Below, in pieces: positions 59,752 to 64,000 of a DNA stretch of 64,000 nucleotides (position 1 is the stretch's first letter; each line of letters opens with the position of its first letter). The DNA is from Harmonia axyridis (Eukaryota; Arthropoda; Insecta; Coleoptera; Coccinellidae). A model generated the notes under the pieces. That model was not told where the DNA came from. It saw nothing but the letters and a program-made list of their open reading frames with translations, and did not search any database. The DNA is taken from contig NC_059503.1 in assembly GCF_914767665.1 (NCBI RefSeq), forward strand, positions 14,632,001 to 14,696,000, in the 5' to 3' direction. The position numbers and the translations under genes were made by a program.

Positions 59752-60909
59752 GGTGTACAACTTTGCTTCCGCCGTTTTGCAGTAGATGGCTGTAGCGGTA
59801 AGTGCTAGTCGAAATAAATAGATCATAGATGTCATACAATAAGCTTAGGTATTTGTAAACATAACGCTATCGAATATTAGTCGATTTGTGCATCATTAAG
59901 TTATTCTCAATTAACCATGTCAGCTTGCGAACCAAATTCTCGTCATTTGCGGGAGGTATCAATCTTCTGCTTTAATATGGAAAAAACTGCGGTTGAAGCT
60001 CATCGAATGCTCTCAAATACTTATGGTAAGGTCGCTATTAGTGAAAGTACGTGGGGATAGTAGTTTCAACACTTCAAGAACGGTGAATTTGACGTCGAAG
60101 ACCAACATGACGTTGGAAGAGAGAAGGTTTTCGAAGATACATTACTTGATCATGACTCACGTCAAACGCAACAAGAATTGGCAGGATCATTAGGAGTGAC
60201 ACAATAAGTCATTTCAAAACGGCTGAAAGTCATGGAAATGACAAGTAAATTGGGTGCCGTACGAGTTGAAGCCGAGATATGTTGAACGGCGTTTGTTTGC
60301 TTGTGAACAGCTACTTGCAAGGCAAAGACGGAAGGGATTTCTGCATCGTATTGTGACTGTAGACGATTAATGGGTTCATTACGATAATCTCAAGTACAGA
60401 AAATCATGGGGATATCCCGGCCATGCTTCCACGTCGAAAGCCAAACCGAATATTTACGGTTCCAAGGTGGCAGTTAATGCGTTTGAGACGAACATTGAAA
60501 TACAAACGGTCGCAATAGAACGAGAGACATGATAAAGTGATTTTACAGCATGATAATGCTCGACCTCTCACGAAAGTGGTCAAGACATACTTGGAAACGT
60601 TGAAATGAGAAGTCCTACCCCACCCGCCGGATTCTCCAGACGTTGCTCCCTCGGACTATCACTTGTTTCCATCAATGGCACACGGCCTGGCTGACTAGCA
60701 TTTCCGGTCTTAGGAAGTAAAAAATTGGATCGATTTGTGGATAGCTTCAACAGATGACCAGTTTTTCAAAGCGGGATTCGTACGCTGCCCGAAAGATGGC
60801 CGAAAGTTTTGGCCAGCGATGGAAAATACTTTGAATCATAAATGTATAACTAGTTTTTACGATAAAGCCTCGAATTTCGGAAAAAAACGGCGGAAGAAAG
60901 TTGTTCGCC
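59752..60909 (+). mobile_element. Mos1-like mariner copy D with both ends
   Basis: The 5' end GGTGTACAACTTTGCTTCCG and, from the other strand, the 3' end GGCGAACAACTTTCTTCCGC are inverted partners of about 28 bases. TA flanks both sides (59750-59751 and 60910-60911). At 1,158 bp it is shorter than the usual ~1.29 kb because of internal deletions. Inserted in a family-A MITE. Confidence 0.9.
59917..60841 (+). pseudogene. Mos1-like transposase, disabled
   Basis: The start at 59917 gives MSACEPNSRHLREVSIFCFN and EKTAVEAHRMLSNTYGKVAI, then TGG-GGA-TAG, an early stop. Later codons give DFDVEDQ, LAGSLGVTQ followed by a TAA, YELKPRYVERRLFACEQL, RIVTVDD (the first-Asp region, itself followed by a stop), YDNLKYRKSWGYPGHAST, then a deletion that joins GSKV to LMRLRR, QHDNARP (second Asp), PDVAPSDYHLF (third Asp) and ASDGKYFES before the stop at 60839. 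Multiple frameshifts. Confidence 0.8.
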
Positions 60910-61010
60910 TATGTATGGTCACATCTTACTAACTGGATCTTAAAACATAATAACTTGATTTTTCCCGAAGAATTCTGGAAATTATTTTCGATATCTTGAG
61001 AGATCGAAAC

Positions 61011-62041
61011 AAATGTAGCCATTTGAATAAAAGACTTGGAGTCGACATGAGGAGTTTTTTCTTTCTCATTCAATCTTTCGATATTTCTGAAAATCAAAGA
61101 ATCCAATGTTCAAATGACAATATACGACAAAGAAAGCTCAGAAGTTGCCTACCGCAGTTGTAAACGAACGTTTGGTGGAAAACCAATTAGACCACAACTT
61201 AAGAGCCAACTTTATAATCATTTGAAGTTCGTGAAATCTTATACGACCATTTTCCCTGGAAAAACCACAAGAGTAAAGTTAAGTTGGTGACATTTATATG
61301 TTGAATATCTCCTTCTGCTGTCTATTGAACTTATTTATATTAGCCGTCTTATTACGATAATGAAGCCCTTATCAATTACCCCCAGAAGAATCCAGTTTTT
61401 CAACCATTAATCTCTAATTACACTATCAAGAGTCCTTATTATCACACTTCAAAGAATCCTAGACTGCTCATTTAAATTGTGAACATACCGGAATAGTCGT
61501 CTCACAATCTGGTTTGTTAACTCACCAGAGGTCGCCAACATTCAATTATAGATGCATAATTCGAAATAACTAAAACATGTTGTAGAAACAGAGTCATTTT
61601 TCAAACGACAAAGACCGAAGGAACTTTGTTCTTCTGTATATAGGCACCACCTACTGAAGAGTAAGTAAACTCTGCAGTCTGCACCTACTATTATTTTTCC
61701 GTAATTGAATGTTGAACGACTTGAAAATGAAATAAATACATAATAAACTTTATAAGTTCAATACGACTCTTGATAGGTGGATAACCTTCGTGGACGAGAA
61801 ATTAGCTCAACAATTCTCAATATAGAAATGCCAAACTGTTCATTAGGCCTGACCTTGGCAGAACGTGGAAGAGTAATTGTTCTCACTATTCAGGGTCAAC
61901 TCGGTGTACTTTTGGTTGGAATACGCACAAACGGAATTCTGAGAAGACGCCAGATGAGCCTAATATCCAAGTATGTTTGTATTTCTATCGCAAGATAGAA
62001 CATTTCCAGCAAGTTTTTCTAGAAATGTGCTTCATAATATA
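61011..62041. other. Mostly unrecognised, with a possible transposase N-terminus scrap
   Basis: At about 61828-61960 the plus strand encodes MPNCSLGLTLAERGRVIVLT and a basic tail with RRRQMSL, resembling the helix-turn-helix start of Tc1-like transposases (LT/S...ERG.I..L pattern). The resemblance is weak and no catalytic part follows. A short block at about 61150 recurs at 46.2 kb. Nothing else supported. Confidence 0.25.
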
Positions 62042-62825
62042 GGGTGTTTTTTTTCGAGGTATATAACTTTACGTTGGCATTTCTGTTCAAGATGGCGACG
62101 GATTTAACAGCTGTCAAGTGATTTATTCTCAGTTTGGTTTGGCAATTCATCATGAATAGACTCACGCCTGAACAAAGCTTGCAAATAGTGCAATTTTATT
62201 TCGAAAATAATGGTTCTGTGCGGAATACGTATCGCGCACTATGTCCATGTTATTTTGTTTAGCGATGAAGCGCAATTCTGGTTAAATGGCTACGTCAACA
62301 AACAAAACTACCGCATTTGGAGTGAAGCTAATCCTCAAGTGTATGTCGAAACACCGTTACATCCAAAAAAACTGACTGTTTGGTGCGCTTTATGGGCTGG
62401 TGGAATCATTGGTCCGTACTTCTTCAAAAACGATGATGGCCAGAACGTCCAGGAGCTGTGGTTTCAACAAGACGGCGCAACATGTCACACAGCTCGTGCC
62501 ACAATCGATTTATTGAAAGACACGTTTGGTGACCGCCTAATTTCACGTTTTGGATCTGTGAATTGGCCTCCAAGATCTTGTGATTTAACACCGCTAGACT
62601 ACTTTCTGTGGGGCTATGTAAAGTCATTGGTCTATGCGGATAAGCCATAAACCCTTGACCATTTGGAAGACAACATTCGCCGTGTTATTGCCGATATACG
62701 GCCACAAATGTTGGAAAAAGTCATCGAAAATTGGACGTCCAGATTGGACTACATCCGAGCCAGCCGTGGCGGTCATATGCCAGAAATCATATTTAAAATG
62801 TAATGCCACAAGATTATCTTGCGGA
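62042..62825 (+). mobile_element. DD41D (rosa-type) deletion derivative, copy 2, 3'-truncated
   Basis: The left end GGGTGTTTTTTTTCGAGGTA follows a TA (62040-62041) and matches the right end of copy 1. The same internal deletion as copy 1 is present. The right end stops at about 62825, roughly 100 bases before the expected terminal repeat, where a mariner fragment begins. Confidence 0.8.
62152..62803 (+). pseudogene. DD41D transposase, N-terminal region deleted (copy 2)
   Basis: The start at 62152 gives MNRLTPEQSLQIVQFYFENN and RNTYRAL, then the deletion junction. The catalytic part runs from ILFSDEAQFWLNGYVNKQN (first Asp) through WAGGIIGPYFFKNDDGQNV, a second deletion that joins it to QELWFQQDGATCHTA (second Asp), and LTPLDYFLWGYVKSLV (third Asp; 41 residues after the second). 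A CAA-to-TAA change stops it after VYADKP. Codons for LDHLEDNIRRVIADI and the GGHMPEIIFKM end continue to 62803. Confidence 0.85.
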
Positions 62826-63380
62826 AGCAATTCGAAGCCCAATTCATGCAATTTTGCCATTGTTTTCCATTGATTCGTGACACGGCGCATTGTCTTGATG
62901 AAACAGCACATTTTTTTTCTTCAAATGGGGCCGTTTTTTAACGATTTCATCCTTCAAACGATCCAATAACTCTATATAATAATCGCTGTTGATGGTCTGG
63001 CCCTTTTGGAGGTAATCAATGAATATTATACCTTGCGCATTCCAGAATACAGATGCCATAACCTTGCCAGCTGACTGTTATGTTTTTCCTAACTTTGGAT
63101 TCGGTGTGTGCAGTCCACTCAGCTGACTGTCCATTGAACTCCAGAGTGGAATGATGGAGCCATGTTACCTCCATTGTCACATTTCGACGCAAAAATTCAG
63201 GTTTATTTCACTTAAACAGCTTTAAACACTCAGAATCATTAACACGTTGTTGCTTTTGATCGATTGTGAGCTCGCGCGGCACCCATTTTGCACACAGCTT
63301 TCTCATGTTCAAATATTCATTAATTATATGATGTACACGTACACGTACACGTCTTCACAATGGGTGCTATCTCGATCAAC
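62826..63380 (-). pseudogene. DD34D mariner fragment fused to the DD41D copy
   Basis: Reading the minus strand: RKLCAKWVPRELTIDQKQQR, a shortened LKLFK block, the first-Asp region (the Asp codon itself sits in VTMEVTW, where Glu replaces it), GKVMASVFWNAQGIIFIDYL, KKRPHLKKKN, the second Asp (HQDNAPCHES) and KIAELGFELL. It ends at the junction with the DD41D copy, so the third Asp is missing. On the right it ends at 63380 after a (GTACAC)n expansion at about 63333-63352. Confidence 0.75.
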
Positions 63381-63875
63381 CCCCTTTTTCGCACCAAATG
63401 ACTGGAAATAATAGTTCTAGTACTAAAAACACAGCATGTTCTAACAAAACTATTGCCAATGGTACTAAATCTCTAATGGTTGATACAAGGCCTGATGGCA
63501 ACGGGTTTTTCAAATATTGAAAGAAAGTTATTGCTAGGGTGTCACGTATTTTCAATTCTGATTAATTATCCACAAAAATGTAAATTACAATATTGCACCT
63601 ATTGGAAATTCATAATCATGTACGTCAATGAACAATGTTCACATTTTCTGCTCACTAGAAACCATTCCTTTACGAAACTATTAAATTTTTCCTATTTACC
63701 AGGAACTCAACTCAATTCCAATATTCCCTCCTTAATCGATAGTTTAAAGTAATCGTCGTTTACTCGCATAAAGCAATTAAACTGGTATACTATTGGATTT
63801 GGCAGTTACAGAATTCAATACTGAATATAGCCCTCTAAATCATCGAGAACACCACAGATATCATTTCGATATTAA
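63381..63875. other. AT-rich sequence, nothing recognised
   Basis: A 90-codon plus frame (63480-63752) has no recognisable domain. No repeat ends. Confidence 0.35.
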
Positions 63876-64000
63876 TTTTCTCTAATTCTGTGGTTATTCC
63901 GTTCATTCTTCCACATCTTGTAGAACAAAATCGTGCGAGAATATATCAGAAACGCACAGTTTTCATGGTTATATTTTATTATTCTATGTTGGCACTCCGA
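63876..64000. mobile_element. Second copy of the 53.2-kb inserted unit, cut by window end
   Basis: Matches 53173-53303 from TTCTCTAATTCTGTGGTTAT to the last base with two visible differences. It is preceded by TTTCGATATTAATT, a flank unlike the 53-kb copy, so this is an independent insertion of the same unit. The remainder lies outside the window. Confidence 0.75.

Larger units (their letters stand above)
59533..61010 (+). mobile_element. Family-A MITE interrupted by a mariner
   Basis: The left part 59533-59749 begins TACAGAATGTTCCTAAATTG and has GGACCCGCAAACGCTTT and TATCGTTTATCGAATATCTG. The right part resumes at 60912 with CATCTTACTAACTGGATCTT and TTTTTCCCGAAGAATTCTGG, the family-A blocks that should follow directly. 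The interruption lies exactly at the mariner ends. The far right end of the MITE is not recognisable beyond about 61010. Confidence 0.75.

Noticed and set aside
62624..62911. 95-codon minus frame joining mariner and DD41D sequence as a fusion gene
   Set aside because: It reads the mariner in sense and the DD41D copy in antisense across a rearrangement joint; no sign of selection.

Overview
The window looks like insect nuclear DNA. It is AT-rich, full of eroded mariner-type and DD41D (rosa-type) transposons, MITEs ending in TACAGGGTG, long fold-back repeats and an LTR-like insertion, and it carries a short TTAGG-type (insect telomere motif) stretch. The insect order cannot be settled from the sequence. 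I find no intact host gene, rRNA, tRNA or CRISPR array. The window reads as an intergenic region or a very long intron built by repeated transposon insertion. Every transposase reading frame seen is broken.

Layout. 1-15 kb: mostly unrecognised AT-rich DNA with two family-A MITE copies (1.8 and 11.3 kb) and a fold-back MITE (6.6 kb). 15-19 kb: small fold-backs, a GC-richer patch with overlapping open frames (15.45-15.84 kb) and the N-terminal stub of a DD41D-type transposase (16.9 kb). 19.6-20.8 kb: an almost full-length dead DD34D mariner. 21.5-22.2 kb: a MITE with family-A interior but different termini. 25.8-26.1 kb: a mariner relict. 27.16-27.94 kb: two tandem GC-rich, palindrome-bearing units, each with the same small reading frame; this is the least familiar object here. 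28.8-29.65 kb: an 881-bp fold-back element. 30.0-30.6 kb: a relict DD41D transposase containing a palindrome. 32.4-33.15 kb: two mariner relicts in opposite orientation. 33.9-34.85 kb: a 3'-truncated Mos1-like (mauritiana-type) mariner. 35.5-38.2 kb: a second Mos1-like lineage split by a 1,484-bp LTR-like insertion with ACAC target duplications. 38.4-38.8 kb: a fold-back. 40.17-41.15 kb: a DD41D deletion derivative carrying nested perfect hairpins. 46.6-50.5 kb: mariner relicts, a duplicated block of about 385 bp, a third Mos1-like copy and another family-A MITE. 52.05-53.76 kb: a fold-back whose right arm is broken by a recent insertion of about 400 bp; the inserted unit recurs at the window end. 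54.6-55.7 kb: mariner relicts. 57.5-58.3 kb: transposase scraps and family A. 58.7-59.2 kb: GC-richer unique sequence. 59.5-61.0 kb: a family-A copy interrupted by a Mos1-like mariner with clear TIRs and a TA duplication. 62.0-63.4 kb: a second DD41D deletion derivative fused to a mariner fragment.

The mobile elements form a layered record: LTR-like element into mariner, mariner into MITE, and an unknown 400-bp unit into a fold-back. The two DD41D copies share one internal deletion junction, so the deleted form itself multiplied, presumably using transposase from elsewhere.
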